A DNA stretch of 64,000 nt, from contig NZ_JAGTPK010000003.1 in assembly GCF_021147775.1 (NCBI RefSeq), positions 62,001 to 126,000 on the forward strand, given 5' to 3'. Of this stretch, positions 1-9,950 are shown piece by piece. A program made the translations under genes and the position numbers. The stretch is from Pseudomonas californiensis (GTDB lineage Bacteria; Pseudomonadota; Gammaproteobacteria; Pseudomonadales; Pseudomonadaceae). The notes below the pieces were generated by a model, which had not been told where the DNA came from, did no database searches, and was given only the letters and a program-made list of their open reading frames with translations. Position 1 is the stretch's first letter; the number at the start of each line of letters is the position of its first letter.

Positions 1-671
1 ATCGCCATCTCGTCATTGTTCGCCAGAACAGCATTGAACGCCTTGCCTTGAGTGATCCAGTCGTTGGTCAGGTCCATGCCTTTCTGGCGCAGCCAGATAC
101 CTGTCTGTTCCTGGTCGATCTTGATATTCGGGTACTTGGCCAGAACTTCCTTGATGCCTTTGGTGCGGTTCTGCGTGGAGTTGTTGGCCAGATCGCCCAA
201 CAGGATCATCACACTGCCTTTGCCGTTCATCTTGTCGGCTATGTACTGCATCTGCAGACGCCCGGCCTCCATGTCATCAGAGGTGACGGTGGCGACGCCT
301 GCCGGTAGCTTGAGGTCATCCGGGCGACGATTGACGTATACCAGCGGGATACCGGCGGCCACGGCAGCCTTGGTGATGCGGGCGGTGGCGGCGGTGTCGA
401 CGGGATTGACGATCAGCGCGTCGACCTTCTTGCCAATCAGCTCCTGCACCTGGTCGAGCTGTTTGTTCACGTCCGCGCGGGCATCGACAAATTGCAGATC
501 AACACCGTCGGGCAAGGTCTTGGCCTTGGCCTTCATGTCTTCGCGCAGGTAAGTAAGCCAGGTGTCGTCGAATTGCGACATCGCAACCCCGACCTTGATA
601 TCAGCCAGAGCCGCGCCGCTGCAGAGCATCAGTGCCAGGGAGAGTGAAGTAAAACGAAGCGTGGTCTTCAT
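1..671 (-). CDS. Sugar (probably inositol) ABC transporter periplasmic binding protein, partial
   Basis: The first 223 codons of a periplasmic binding protein are present; the C-terminal third lies beyond base 1. The protein starts with a Sec signal peptide (MKTTLRFTSLSLALMLCSGA, cleavage after ALA at about residue 23). It continues as a ribose-type (peripla_BP_4, RbsB-like) fold with DIKVGVAMSQFDDTWLTYLR, a VDALIVNPVDT segment and VTSDDMEAGRLQ, as in sugar and inositol binding proteins. The ATG at 671 is preceded by GGAG about ten bases away. It is the last visible gene of a minus-strand inositol block, so a myo-inositol ligand is the reasonable inference, although the fold alone would also fit ribose or xylose. 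The ATPase and permease genes would be expected just outside the window. Confidence 0.85.
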   Translation of the reverse strand, partial: MKTTLRFTSLSLALMLCSGAALADIKVGVAMSQFDDTWLTYLREDMKAKAKTLPDGVDLQFVDARADVNKQLDQVQELIGKKVDALIVNPVDTAATARITKAAVAAGIPLVYVNRRPDDLKLPAGVATVTSDDMEAGRLQMQYIADKMNGKGSVMILLGDLANNSTQNRTKGIKEVLAKYPNIKIDQEQTGIWLRQKGMDLTNDWITQGKAFNAVLANNDEMA

Positions 672-1023
672 GAAGGTCTGTCTCCAAATTCTTGTTGTTG
701 TTCGGACTTGGTAACGACGTAGCGATGAAGCAGATCAGCGATCCAGGCGGACGCCTGTTGCGCCAGGCATACAGAACAGCAGAGCATCCTTGTGTTGCAC
801 GCACATGCCACGGCCAACGACCGTCAGGCATTTTTCCATGAACTGAATCCAGAACGACGAGGGGGCAGGAGACTTGGCAGCAAGGCCAGAAGTGGGGGTT
901 TTCATCGACGGTACCTATCTTGGTTTTGCCAGGTTTTGTTTTTATTGGTGTTTTTACCCGGTTTTCAGACGAATCTGACAGACCGGATGATTCGATAGTC
1001 GGTAACCTGAAAACGACTGTATT

Positions 1024-1066
1024 GGGAAATATTTTCTAATTCAACCAGTTTTAGAATTTAATTATA
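1024..1066 (-). promoter_or_regulatory. Candidate promoter and degenerate IolR site of the transport operon
   Basis: On the minus strand a TATAAT hexamer lies at 1066-1061. Just downstream of it, the sequence GGGAAATATTTTCTAA (1024-1039, plus strand) resembles the GGAA-N6-TTCC operator found between iolR and iolC, but its second half-site matches poorly. I found no convincing -35 element. The position, just inside the presumed transcript start, would suit a repressor. Confidence 0.3.
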
Positions 1067-1358
1067 ATTTCTTATGCAAGCGTACACTCAGCGTCGCGAT
1101 TGGCAGCATTACACTGGAGCCGACGGGAGCAATCTACTGTTGTCTGGAGTACAGGGAGGGAATCTCGGCTTGGCCGTTGGTGCTCAGGACCCGGCTTTTT
1201 TTGCTGGATCCCTGCTCAGTGGAAATCGGGCGATGGAAATAACTGAGCTGGTCGAACGCCGCGAACGAATGGCCCCAAGCGGCATGCCTGTCCGATCTAA
1301 TAAACGTGCTGACGCACATGGTGAACGAAAGTCGCATAGTCACTGCGAAAGGTGCAGG

Positions 1359-1390
1359 ATGGCGTGATGCCGCAGCATGCATCACGCCAT
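1359..1390. repeat. Perfect 12-bp inverted repeat
   Basis: ATGGCGTGATGC (1359-1370) and GCATCACGCCAT (1379-1390) are exact reverse complements separated by 8 bases. No T-run follows on either strand, so it is not an obvious intrinsic terminator. It could be an operator or a cruciform-type element between the chemoreceptor gene and the binding-protein gene. Confidence 0.6.
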
Positions 1391-1488
1391 GGGCAAGTCA
1401 GTGTCCAGTAATTGCCCTGCAGCGCGACATGTCGACTATGTCTTCGCTACACTTCTTAAGCTCATCATCAGCTCCATGAAGTGCTTTT

Positions 1489-3108
1489 TCAGACCACGAA
1501 ACGGTTAACCAACTGATTCAGGTTGATCGCCAGTTTTGACATCTCACCACATGCACTGGCTGTCTGGCTTGCTCCCGCAGCACTCTGAGTTGCGAGCTCG
1601 CGAATACTGACCAGGTTTCGGTCCACCTCACGAGCAACGTGAGACTGCTCCTCAGAAGCTGTGGCGATCATAAGATTACGTTCATTGATCTGAACAATGG
1701 CCGTTGATATCTGATCCAGGGAGGTGCTGGCCTCCCGGGCGACGCCAAGCGATTCGGTCGCAAGATCTCTGCTGATATTCATTGCTTTCACCGCCAGATC
1801 AGAGTCGTTCTGAATGGCGGCGATCATCTGCTCGATTTCCTGAGTCGACACTTGGGTTCGATGAGCCAAAGCCCTGACTTCGTCAGCCACCACCGCAAAC
1901 CCGCGACCTTGTTCGCCTGCTCGTGCCGCCTCGATAGCCGCGTTCAAAGCCAGCAGGTTGGTTTGCTCGGCAATCGCCCGAATCACTTCGACAACCTTGG
2001 TGATGCTCTGAGCGCGATCCGACAATCCCTGAATCTGGTTACTCGTATCTTCTACGTTACCGTTCAGCTTTTGAATGGACGTCAATGTCTGAGCCACTCG
2101 CGCCAGGCCTACCTCGGTATAGCCCTGTGTCTTCTTCGACTCGATGGAAGCCGACTCCGCGTTGCGAGCGACCTCATCCACGGCCGCACTCATCTCAGTG
2201 ACAGCGGTTGCCGCCTGATTGACCTCGTCATTCTGGGCAACAAGCCCACGACTCGACTCTTCAGTGACCGCAGTCATCTCCTCAGAAGCAGAGGCCAACT
2301 GAGTAGATGAATCTGATATCTGCATGATTGTGGCGCGCAGGTTTGCCTGCATCTGCGCCAGCGCTTTCAACAGTCGGCCTGCTTCATCAGTACCACTGAC
2401 CAAAACCTCCCGGGAGAGATCGCTGGCAGCGATACGCTCTGCGACAAACAGGGCGTCGTTGATCGGAGATGTAATGCTTTTTGTCAGCAGTAATGCCAAA
2501 CCAATTGTCAGGATGACGACGCCAGTGATAAGACCGACAACCAGCCAGAAGCCATTGTTATAGAGATCGGTAGCGTTCTGCCCAGCCCGCGCTGCGCCCT
2601 CGTTGTTGTAGTTGGTCAGATCCTTGACCTGCCCCTCCATCATATTCGTCAGAGGGCGGATGCCTGTGCTTACCAGATTGACTGCCGCAGCTATATCGCC
2701 CTGCCTCATCATCGGCTCGAGAAGATCCAATTGCCTGGCATAGGCATCAGCGCTGTTCTTCACCGGCGTATAAAACGAGCGTTCCTGTTCGTTCGCTATG
2801 AGCGGTTCATAATTTGCCACCGCATCGGTGAACACTTTCCGGTAGCCAGCGAAGCTATCGATGGTCTTCTGGATCGATTGGGGGTCAGCAAGACCACGCT
2901 GTGTTTCGAGCCTCAAACGAAGAGTTGCGGTGTTCATCAAGGCCGTTTGTCGGATACTGGCCATCCAATTCAGTTCGACGTCTTTTTCGGCGTCCCTCAG
3001 CTTGCCCATTTGCAGCACTGCAAACGTGCCGAGCACAAAAACCAGTGCGATTATCAACGCGAAAAACAGGGCGGCACGTGGGGCAACATTGAGATTTCTA
3101 AGGCGCAT
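1489..3108 (-). CDS. Methyl-accepting chemotaxis protein
   Basis: This 539-residue protein is a transmembrane chemoreceptor that would control the CheA kinase. A first membrane helix spans about residues 12-34. A roughly 150-residue periplasmic four-helix-bundle sensor (4HB_MCP type) follows, then a second helix at about 187-209, a HAMP domain to about 262 and a long cytoplasmic signalling hairpin. The hairpin tip at 381-412 carries the hallmark EQTNLLALNAAIEAARAGEQ followed by GRGFAVVADEVR. No C-terminal CheR-tethering pentapeptide is present; the protein ends NRFVV. It lies between iolW and the inositol-type binding protein on the same strand, with 262 bp upstream for its own promoter. I infer that its ligand is inositol or an inositol-loaded binding protein. 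The sequence of the sensor itself does not prove this. Confidence 0.95.
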   Translation of the reverse strand: MRLRNLNVAPRAALFFALIIALVFVLGTFAVLQMGKLRDAEKDVELNWMASIRQTALMNTATLRLRLETQRGLADPQSIQKTIDSFAGYRKVFTDAVANYEPLIANEQERSFYTPVKNSADAYARQLDLLEPMMRQGDIAAAVNLVSTGIRPLTNMMEGQVKDLTNYNNEGAARAGQNATDLYNNGFWLVVGLITGVVILTIGLALLLTKSITSPINDALFVAERIAASDLSREVLVSGTDEAGRLLKALAQMQANLRATIMQISDSSTQLASASEEMTAVTEESSRGLVAQNDEVNQAATAVTEMSAAVDEVARNAESASIESKKTQGYTEVGLARVAQTLTSIQKLNGNVEDTSNQIQGLSDRAQSITKVVEVIRAIAEQTNLLALNAAIEAARAGEQGRGFAVVADEVRALAHRTQVSTQEIEQMIAAIQNDSDLAVKAMNISRDLATESLGVAREASTSLDQISTAIVQINERNLMIATASEEQSHVAREVDRNLVSIRELATQSAAGASQTASACGEMSKLAINLNQLVNRFVV

Positions 3109-3370
3109 ACAGGATTCCTGCTTTCCGGCGAAGGGTTGATACGTTCAACACGCTATCGACTCAATGCCGAAAACTTTAGGCGTACTCGCCGAAAGACATG
3201 GCACTAGGCCACAACCGTCACAAAACAGTGGTAGGCAATGCTGACGAAAATGCCCTGACCGGAATGGACGCTATTTACAGGGCAGGAAGGTTCTGTGCGC
3301 ACACCCGAACGCCCGGGCCCCACAAGGAGAACCGGCCGGAAAAAGAACGGCCACGGGGCCTGATGATGAC

Positions 3371-4390
3371 TCAGAGAATGACGACTATGCCGTCTCTGGC
3401 ACTGCGCCGGGCTGCGTCCAGAATGACTGTGGAAGCCACCGCGTCGTGCGGATTAACGGGGTTGCTACCCTGCGCATCAACGGCGTCTTGCAACTGTCGA
3501 TAGAATTCGAGCCAGCAGCCTCGCTCAGAAGGCACGCGCTCACGATGATCACCCTGCTCGAACCAGCCCCAGCGGCGATGCTCCTCCACGCCCCAGCGCT
3601 CACCCTCGGACCGTGGCGTCAGACCGGCGAATGCTGCGGCCTCCTGCCCATCAAGCCCTTCAACGCTGTAACAACCCTGTGAGCCACCGACCCGAAAGCG
3701 TGGCCGCGGACTGCTCTGCAGACAACTGCCAGACAAGTGCGAGATCACGCCACTGGCATGCGTCAGCGCCACAAAAAACGTGTGGTCGAGTTCAGTGTCC
3801 GGCGCTGCGAAGGCCAATTCCGCGTAGACCCGCTCGACCGGACCGAACAGCACCAGCGCCTGATCCACCAAGTGGCTGCCCAGGTCTCGCAACATCCCGC
3901 CGCCGCTTTCCTTGCCCACAGACCTGGGCGAATAGCGCTCGATGCTGGACTCGAACCGGCTGATATCACCCAGCACCTGACCCTCAATCAACTTGCGCAC
4001 GGTGAGAAAGTCCGAATCCCAGCGCCGGTTCTGGTACACGCTGAGCAGCACGCCGCGCCGCTCGGCCGCCTCTACCAACTCACGCGCCTGTGCAGCATCA
4101 GGCGCGAATGGTTTGTCGCTGACTACACCTGCGCCCAGTTCGATGGCTTCGAGAATCAGGGCGCGCCGCGATGCCAGCGGCGTGGAGATCACCACCACAT
4201 CCACACCCGCAGCGACCAGCTCGGCCAGCGTATCGAAGGTTGCGACACCCGGATGATCACTGGCTACCTCGCGCTTGCGCTCGGGCGACCGGGTCACGAC
4301 GCCCACAAAGGTCGCGCCGGGCAAGCTCGAAATCAACGTCGAATGAAAGTAACGGCCGCCTTTGCCGTAGCCCACCAATCCTGTTCGCAT
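3371..4390 (-). CDS. iolW: Gfo/Idh/MocA oxidoreductase, probable scyllo-inositol 2-dehydrogenase
   Basis: The 339-residue protein has an N-terminal Rossmann fold (GLVGYGKGGRYFHST) and the Gfo/Idh/MocA C-terminal domain. K93 in DKP and the D169/H173 pair in RDLGSHLVD match the catalytic Lys-Asp-His set of the family. It resembles B. subtilis IolW much more than IolG: shared landmarks are the GYG..G..FH opening, SVYQNRRWDSDFLT and GLDGQE. IolW interconverts scyllo-inosose and scyllo-inositol with NADP(H). This would let the cluster feed scyllo-inositol into the myo-inositol pathway. I chose the ATG at 4390 because AGGAG precedes it; an upstream in-frame ATG at 4549 would overlap iolG and lacks support. 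It lies 86 bp downstream of iolG. Confidence 0.8.
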   Translation of the reverse strand: MRTGLVGYGKGGRYFHSTLISSLPGATFVGVVTRSPERKREVASDHPGVATFDTLAELVAAGVDVVVISTPLASRRALILEAIELGAGVVSDKPFAPDAAQARELVEAAERRGVLLSVYQNRRWDSDFLTVRKLIEGQVLGDISRFESSIERYSPRSVGKESGGGMLRDLGSHLVDQALVLFGPVERVYAELAFAAPDTELDHTFFVALTHASGVISHLSGSCLQSSPRPRFRVGGSQGCYSVEGLDGQEAAAFAGLTPRSEGERWGVEEHRRWGWFEQGDHRERVPSERGCWLEFYRQLQDAVDAQGSNPVNPHDAVASTVILDAARRSARDGIVVIL

Positions 4391-4476
4391 GTCGTTCTCC
4401 TGTGGTTCGTGGCCAGGCCAAACCTTGAGCCATTCATGAATTGCCACGGACTGTGACGAGCCTGCCTGCAAGGGGT

Positions 4477-5487
4477 TCAGCCGTAGAAAGCAGGACGCCG
4501 GTCCAGCGTGACCGGAACGATCGCTGCGCTGCCTTGCGCCTCGATGCACGCATCGGCAGCCACCGCAGCGGCGTAGCCGTCCCAGGCCGATGGCCCGGTC
4601 AGTGTGCCAGCGACGACGCCATCGATGAAGGCCTGAAGCTCGACGTCGTAAGCACCGATGAAACGGTCTTTCCAGTCCATCAGGATGGCGTTTGACAGCT
4701 TGGCCTCGCTGCGCAATTGCACCTGCGAGGGCTCTGGCAATTTGGCGATGCCGGTTTCACCGACTACTTCGCACTGAATGTCGTAACCATACTGGCAATT
4801 GACGAAGATTTCGACGTCAATGCGTGTGCCTTTGGCCGTCTCCAGCATGACAATCTGCGGATCGCGCATGTGCGCCAAGGCCTTGCTGGTCTTGCGCGGG
4901 AACACCACCTGGACCGACACGTAATCATCGTTGAGCAGCCAGCGCAGCACGTCGAGCTCGTGGATGAGGGTGTCGGTGATCGCCATGTCTGTTTTGTAGT
5001 TTTCGCCCACACGCGGGTTGCGGTGCGCGCAATGCAACATCAGTGGCTCGCCGATCTGGCCGCTGTCGATCACTGACTTGAGCGCCCGATAGCCGTGGTC
5101 GTAAGGCCGCATGAATCCGACCTGGACCAGACGCCTGCCACTGGCAATTTCGGCATCGACAATGCGCCGACAGCCTTCAGCCGTGACCGCCAGCGGCTTC
5201 TCGCAGAATACCGGCTTACCGGCTGCTATAGCCGCCAGTACAAACTCTTCGTGGCTCGGCCCCCACGAACAGACCAGTACTGCCTCGACATCCGGGGCTG
5301 CGATCAGCGCATGGCCATCGGCATAGACCTCGGCGGTAATGCCGAGATCGCTGATGACTTTCGCCGACTGCGCCAGATTGATGTCGGTCACAGCGACGAC
5401 CTGACTGCCCAACAATGTCTTGCTGCAACGCCGGATATGGTCCTGACCGATTGCGCCGGTACCGATCACGCCTAATTTCAATGCCAT
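4477..5487 (-). CDS. iolG: myo-Inositol 2-dehydrogenase
   Basis: IolG oxidises myo-inositol to scyllo-inosose (2-keto-myo-inositol) with NAD+, the first step of the pathway. The 336-residue product begins [17 protein letters not shown], a classic dinucleotide-binding turn. The catalytic residues fall at K97 (CEKPL), D172 and H176 (DTLIHELD), the numbering known for B. subtilis IolG. The start at 5487 is preceded by AGGA; an in-frame codon further upstream has no ribosome site. It sits 51 bp after iolD in the same minus-strand operon. Confidence 0.93.
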   Translation of the reverse strand: MALKLGVIGTGAIGQDHIRRCSKTLLGSQVVAVTDINLAQSAKVISDLGITAEVYADGHALIAAPDVEAVLVCSWGPSHEEFVLAAIAAGKPVFCEKPLAVTAEGCRRIVDAEIASGRRLVQVGFMRPYDHGYRALKSVIDSGQIGEPLMLHCAHRNPRVGENYKTDMAITDTLIHELDVLRWLLNDDYVSVQVVFPRKTSKALAHMRDPQIVMLETAKGTRIDVEIFVNCQYGYDIQCEVVGETGIAKLPEPSQVQLRSEAKLSNAILMDWKDRFIGAYDVELQAFIDGVVAGTLTGPSAWDGYAAAVAADACIEAQGSAAIVPVTLDRRPAFYG

Positions 5488-5538
5488 TTCGTTATTCCTG
5501 TCCGAATGTGTGATGGGGTCTGAACAAACCAGCAACGA

Positions 5539-7482
5539 TCAATACTGACGAGCCTTGGCAAGCTCACGGGTAAGCGCGTCGTAGACTTTGGCTGTGGCAC
5601 CGGAAGTCGACACCTCGGCCACCCCCACTCGCCACCACGACAGGTAGTTGTGAATCATGGTCTTGGGCAGAACCTTGATATCGATGAGCGTCGACACTGT
5701 CTGGCGCTGCGCGTCCAGCAGCGCCTCGAGCAGTTGTTCGGCTGTGGTGACCTTGTAGGTCTTGCAGCCATAGGCCGCCGCGCTCATGGCAAAATCCACC
5801 GGTACAAAATCGCCATCGAGCTTGCCGGTCTGCGCATTTCGGAACCGGAACTCGGTGCCGAAGCTGCCCATGCCGTTGCCCATCTGCAAATTGTTGATGC
5901 ACCCGAACGTCATGTTGTCCAGCAGCACGACGTTGATCTTGCGGCGCTCCTGAATCGAGGTCGCCAGTTCGGAATGCAGCATCATGTAGGAGCCGTCGCC
6001 CACCAGCGCGAAGACCTCTCGATCTGGCGCCGCCAGTTTCACGCCCAGTGCGGCGTTTACCTCATAGCCCATGCACGAGTAACCATACTCGACGTGGTAG
6101 GTTTCCACCCCGGTGCTGCGCCAGGCACGCTGCAAGTCACCCGGAAGACTGCCCGCCGCCGCGACGATCACGGCATCGGCTGGCACGCTGTTATTGAGAA
6201 TGCCCAGCACACGACTCTGGGTCAGGCAAGAACCGGTCAGCTCGATGAATTCACGCAGCACCGCCGGGTTCAGAGCATCGTTGATTTCCGGAATGAAGCC
6301 GTCGGCCTGGTACTCGACCGCATAGACCCGCTCGACCTCGGCATCCAGTTCAGCGCGAGCCGAACGCGGCACATCGCCCCAGGCGGCTCGATAATCACGG
6401 GTCTGCAACTGCTCGGTCAGCAGTTCCAGCGCCAGTTGCGCGTCTGCCAGCACCTGAACGCCATCCAGCTTCTGCGCATCGAAGGCACTGACGTTGAGGT
6501 TAAGAAACTGCACCTCGGGGTTCTGAAACAACCATTTGGACGCAGTGGTGAAATCGCTGTAGCGAGTGCCGACGCCGATAATCAGGTCCGCCTGGCTGGC
6601 CAGTTGATTGGCCGCTACGGTACCGGTTTCGCCAATGCCGCCCATGTTCAGCGGGTGTGCCGAGACGATCGCGCTCTTGCCTGCCTGGGTTTCGGCGAAA
6701 GGGATGCCGAACCGCTCCGCAAACGCCTGCAACGCTCGCGCGGCACCCGAATAACGCACGCCGCCTCCACAGATCAACAAGGGTTTACGCTTGCCTGCCA
6801 GCAACGTCAGCGCATCGTCGAGCATGGCCTTGCTGGGCGGACGGCGATCGATGCGGTGCACGCGCTTTTGCAGGAAGCTGTCGGGATAATCGTAGGCCTC
6901 GGCCTGGACGTCCTGAGGCAGGGCCAGCGTTACTGCGCCGGTATCGGCAGGATCAGTCAGCACACGCATGGCATTGAGTGCGGCACTCATCAGTTGCTCG
7001 GGGCGGTTGATCCGATCCCAGTATTTGCTGACCGCCTTGAACGCATCGTTGGTGCTGATGCTCAGGTCATGGAACTGCTCGATCTGTTGCAACACCGGGT
7101 CCGGCTGGCGGCTGGCGTAGACATCGCCAGGCAGCAGCAACAGCGGGATACGGTTGGCTGACGCCGTGGCTGCCGCCGTGATCATATTGGCAGCCCCCGG
7201 CCCGACAGATGAGGTGCAGGCGTAGATCTGTCGACGCAGATGCTGCTTGGCGAAACCGATGGCCGCGTGGCACATGCCTTGTTCATTACGGCCTTGATGG
7301 ACAACCAGGTCGCCACTGTCCTGCTCAAGCGCCTGCCCAAGCCCGAGTACGTTGCCATGACCGAAAATAGTGAATACACCGGCAACGAATTTGGTCTGTA
7401 CGCCATCGATTTCGACGTACTGGTTATCAAGGAATTTGACCAGGGCCTGAGCCATGGTGAGTCGAGTGGTCGTTGTACTCAT
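5539..7482 (-). CDS. iolD: 3D-(3,5/4)-trihydroxycyclohexane-1,2-dione acylhydrolase (ThDP enzyme)
   Basis: IolD hydrolyses the ring of the diketone made by IolE to give 5-deoxy-D-glucuronate. The 647-residue protein shows the three-domain layout of thiamine diphosphate enzymes. There is an N-terminal PYR domain ([22 protein letters not shown]), a central domain ([17 protein letters not shown]) and a C-terminal PP domain with the ThDP/Mg motif opening [12 protein letters not shown] and ending at LLDN. Length matches the family. The ATG at 7482 has AAGGTG upstream. It lies between the iolI-like gene and iolG. Confidence 0.95.
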   Translation of the reverse strand: MSTTTTRLTMAQALVKFLDNQYVEIDGVQTKFVAGVFTIFGHGNVLGLGQALEQDSGDLVVHQGRNEQGMCHAAIGFAKQHLRRQIYACTSSVGPGAANMITAAATASANRIPLLLLPGDVYASRQPDPVLQQIEQFHDLSISTNDAFKAVSKYWDRINRPEQLMSAALNAMRVLTDPADTGAVTLALPQDVQAEAYDYPDSFLQKRVHRIDRRPPSKAMLDDALTLLAGKRKPLLICGGGVRYSGAARALQAFAERFGIPFAETQAGKSAIVSAHPLNMGGIGETGTVAANQLASQADLIIGVGTRYSDFTTASKWLFQNPEVQFLNLNVSAFDAQKLDGVQVLADAQLALELLTEQLQTRDYRAAWGDVPRSARAELDAEVERVYAVEYQADGFIPEINDALNPAVLREFIELTGSCLTQSRVLGILNNSVPADAVIVAAAGSLPGDLQRAWRSTGVETYHVEYGYSCMGYEVNAALGVKLAAPDREVFALVGDGSYMMLHSELATSIQERRKINVVLLDNMTFGCINNLQMGNGMGSFGTEFRFRNAQTGKLDGDFVPVDFAMSAAAYGCKTYKVTTAEQLLEALLDAQRQTVSTLIDIKVLPKTMIHNYLSWWRVGVAEVSTSGATAKVYDALTRELAKARQY

Positions 7483-7554
7483 ACTTGCACCTTATAGTTG
7501 TTTTAGGTGACCGGTACCGCTGTGGAAATCGGGGTGACGTGCAAAAAACGCTGG

Positions 7555-8385
7555 TCAGTGATCAACGGAAACAACGCGCGACAAGTGCGCCATGCTTGCG
7601 GATACAGCGCCAGGAATGTCATCAAGCGCGTGAACGCTGTCGGCAAATGGCTCGAACGACAGATGCCCCTGATAACCACTGGCCAGCAAGCGCTCGATCT
7701 GCGCAGCATTACCCAGAATATCCCCCTCCCCGACCAACACACGATGCGCATCACGAATCGTGTTGAGGGGGGCCAAGGCATCCTCGACACCCGAGATGTG
7801 CACCAGCCCGGTCAGCTCGGGAAACAGTTCGACTTCGCCCGCCAGATGGTGATGAAAGGTGTCATGTACCAGACGATATACATCCAGCCCGCCGATGGTT
7901 TTGATAGCCTCGACCGCCTGACGTTTGAAACGCAACGAGCACTCCTCGAAACCCAACGGCTCAACGAAACCCAGGATGCCGTGTTCGCGAAGGATCGGTG
8001 CGAGCGCCGTCAACGCTGTACGCAGTTCAGATGCTCGCTGCGCAATGCTGCGAGGATCGGCACGGTCATTCAACGGGCATAACACGAGTGCCTGCGCGCC
8101 ACAGTCACGGGCGTACTGCGCCAGGGCCGTTGCCTGGTGACGGCGTTCTTCGTTCCAGACATCGAACGGATACAGCGCATTGATCGACAGCACCTGCAGC
8201 CCACGGGCGTCACACTGATCACGCACCACCTGCGGGGCGGTGCCGTCTTCGATCTCGACACCTTTGAGGTCGTTGCGAATCTCGACCGCATCGGCGCCAA
8301 GCGTGACGGCCAGATCCAGAAAATCGACCAGTGACAGACGCGGTGCAACCATTCGGTTCAGGGCAAAACGCAGACGCTGTTTCAT
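7555..8385 (-). CDS. iolI: IolI-like TIM-barrel protein (2-keto-myo-inositol isomerase family)
   Basis: The 276-residue protein belongs to the xylose-isomerase-like TIM-barrel superfamily. Candidate metal ligands occur in the expected order: Glu in GFVEPLGFEE, Asp/His in LVHDTFHHHL, His in VHISGVED, and Glu in LSFEPFAD. B. subtilis IolI converts 2-keto-myo-inositol to 1-keto-D-chiro-inositol and has a similar D-x-FH motif. The same role, allowing use of chiro-inositol, is likely here but rests on family and context. I chose ATG 8385 (MKQRLRF) because GGAGAA lies just upstream; a codon six positions earlier is unsupported. It sits between mmsA and iolD. Confidence 0.75.
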   Translation of the reverse strand: MKQRLRFALNRMVAPRLSLVDFLDLAVTLGADAVEIRNDLKGVEIEDGTAPQVVRDQCDARGLQVLSINALYPFDVWNEERRHQATALAQYARDCGAQALVLCPLNDRADPRSIAQRASELRTALTALAPILREHGILGFVEPLGFEECSLRFKRQAVEAIKTIGGLDVYRLVHDTFHHHLAGEVELFPELTGLVHISGVEDALAPLNTIRDAHRVLVGEGDILGNAAQIERLLASGYQGHLSFEPFADSVHALDDIPGAVSASMAHLSRVVSVDH

Positions 8386-8421
8386 TGTTATTGTTCTCCA
8401 CACCGTGATGATGACAGCAGG

Positions 8422-9924
8422 CTATTTGGCCGTCGGCATACTGAACTCGGGGCCTTTTGCGATGCTGTCAGGCCAGCGCTGCATGACGCTTTTGTAACGG
8501 CTGTAGAAGCGCAGCCCCTCTTCACCGTAGGCATGGTGATCGCCGAACAGTGAACGCTTCCAGCCACCGAACGAATGCCAGGCCATGGGCACAGGGATCG
8601 GCACATTGATCCCGACCATACCGACCTTGATGGTACGGGCGAACGCACGGGCCACGCCGCCATCGCTGGTGAAGCACGACACGCCGTTGCCGAATTCATG
8701 GGCGTTGATCAATTCCACCGCGCTGGCGAAATCCGCCACATGAACGATGCCCAGCACAGGGCCAAAAATTTCCTCTTTATAGATCTGCATGTCCGGCGTC
8801 ACGTTGTCGAACAACGTCGCGCCCACGAAAAAACCCTGCTCGGCACCCGGCACGCTGAAATTGCGCCCATCGACGATAAGCTTCGCCCCCTCCTTGACGC
8901 CCTGATCGATAAACCCCTCGACCTTGGCCTTGTGCACCGCTGTCACCAGTGGCCCCATGTCGGAATCGGCATTCATGCCATTGCCCACTTTGAGCTGATC
9001 GATGCGTGGCAACAGCTTGTCGATCAACCGCTGCCCGACGTCACCCACCACAACGGCCACAGAAATCGCCATGCAACGCTCGCCAGCCGAACCGTAAGCG
9101 GCACCGATCAGTGCATCGGCCGCCTGATCCAGGTCAGCGTCAGGCATCACGATCATGTGGTTCTTGGCCCCACCCAACGCCTGCACGCGCTTGCCCTGAG
9201 CGGTGCCCTGCTGGTGGATGTATTCGGCAATCGGCGTTGATCCCACAAAGGAAATCGCCTCGATATCGGGATGTTGCAGCAGCGCATCGACTGCCACCTT
9301 GTCGCCCTGCACCACGCTGAATACGCCGTCTGGCAGACCTGCTTCCTTCAACAGTCGCGCCATCAGCAGGCTGGCCGATGGGTCACGCTCGGACGGTTTG
9401 AGGATGAAGCAATTGCCGGTGACCAGAGCCATGGGGATCATCCACAGCGGCACCATGACCGGAAAGTTGAACGGCGTAACACCCGCGCACACGCCCAACG
9501 GCTGACGCAGGTTCCAGTTATCGATACCACCACCGATGTTGTCGCTGAAATCGCTCTTCAGAAGGCTCGGTGCGCCGCAGGCAAATTCGACGATCTCGAT
9601 GCCGCGCACCACTTCGCCGCGGGCGTCCGACAAGACCTTGCCGTGCTCGCGGCAGATGATTTGCGCCAGTTCCTCATGGTGTTCGTCCAGCAACGCCTTG
9701 AACTTGAACATCACGCGCGCGCGACGCAATGACGACTGATCGGCCCAGGCCGGGAACGCAGCCTTCGCTGCGACGACTGCTTCATCGACGGTTTTCAGAC
9801 TGGCCAGCGCAACACGTGCCTGAACACTGCCCAGAGCCGGGTTGAAGACATCGCTGTAGCGCTCGCCGTCGCCGTTATGCAACTGTCCGTTTATGTAATG
9901 GCCGATCACCGGTGACTCGCTCAT
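8422..9924 (-). CDS. mmsA: Methylmalonate/malonate-semialdehyde dehydrogenase (CoA-acylating)
   Basis: The 500-residue aldehyde dehydrogenase converts malonate semialdehyde, the end product of the inositol route, to acetyl-CoA and CO2 (IolA role). The same family acts on methylmalonate semialdehyde in valine breakdown. The nucleophile is C284 in SAGERCMA; the cofactor-binding segment [15 protein letters not shown] and the [11 protein letters not shown] motif are intact. The GERCM context is typical of the CoA-dependent subclass. The start at 9924 follows GGAG and gives the usual N-terminus just before IGHYINGQ. It is 26 bp downstream of iolB, so its role in the inositol operon is firm; a valine role is only a family possibility. 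Confidence 0.93.
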   Translation of the reverse strand: MSESPVIGHYINGQLHNGDGERYSDVFNPALGSVQARVALASLKTVDEAVVAAKAAFPAWADQSSLRRARVMFKFKALLDEHHEELAQIICREHGKVLSDARGEVVRGIEIVEFACGAPSLLKSDFSDNIGGGIDNWNLRQPLGVCAGVTPFNFPVMVPLWMIPMALVTGNCFILKPSERDPSASLLMARLLKEAGLPDGVFSVVQGDKVAVDALLQHPDIEAISFVGSTPIAEYIHQQGTAQGKRVQALGGAKNHMIVMPDADLDQAADALIGAAYGSAGERCMAISVAVVVGDVGQRLIDKLLPRIDQLKVGNGMNADSDMGPLVTAVHKAKVEGFIDQGVKEGAKLIVDGRNFSVPGAEQGFFVGATLFDNVTPDMQIYKEEIFGPVLGIVHVADFASAVELINAHEFGNGVSCFTSDGGVARAFARTIKVGMVGINVPIPVPMAWHSFGGWKRSLFGDHHAYGEEGLRFYSRYKSVMQRWPDSIAKGPEFSMPTAK

Positions 9925-9950
9925 CTGAAGGACTCCAAGGCTTGAAAGGG

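Larger units (their letters stand above)
672..1488. other. 817-bp intergenic region upstream of the binding-protein gene
   Basis: I see no convincing gene here. The short open frames lack ribosome sites and recognisable domains. The stretch holds an AT-rich promoter-like segment near 1020-1080 on the minus strand, a degenerate copy of the IolR-type operator at 1024-1039, and a perfect 12-bp inverted repeat at 1359-1390. If the promoter near 1060 is the one used, the transport operon would have a leader of nearly 400 bases. Confidence 0.5.

Noticed and set aside
1074..1367. A 97-codon plus-strand frame in the 817-bp gap
   Set aside because: It starts inside an AT-rich promoter-like segment without a ribosome site, and its product has no recognisable features.
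3109..3370. Nested GC inverted repeats near 3315-3360 as a terminator
   Set aside because: GGCCG/CGGCC and GGGCCCC/GGGGCC pairs exist, but no T-run follows on the minus strand, so a terminator call after iolW is not supported.
5650..7161. A 503-codon plus-strand open frame opposite iolD
   Set aside because: It mirrors the iolD reading frame on the other strand. The iolD product is complete and conserved; the antisense frame has no domain and no ribosome site.
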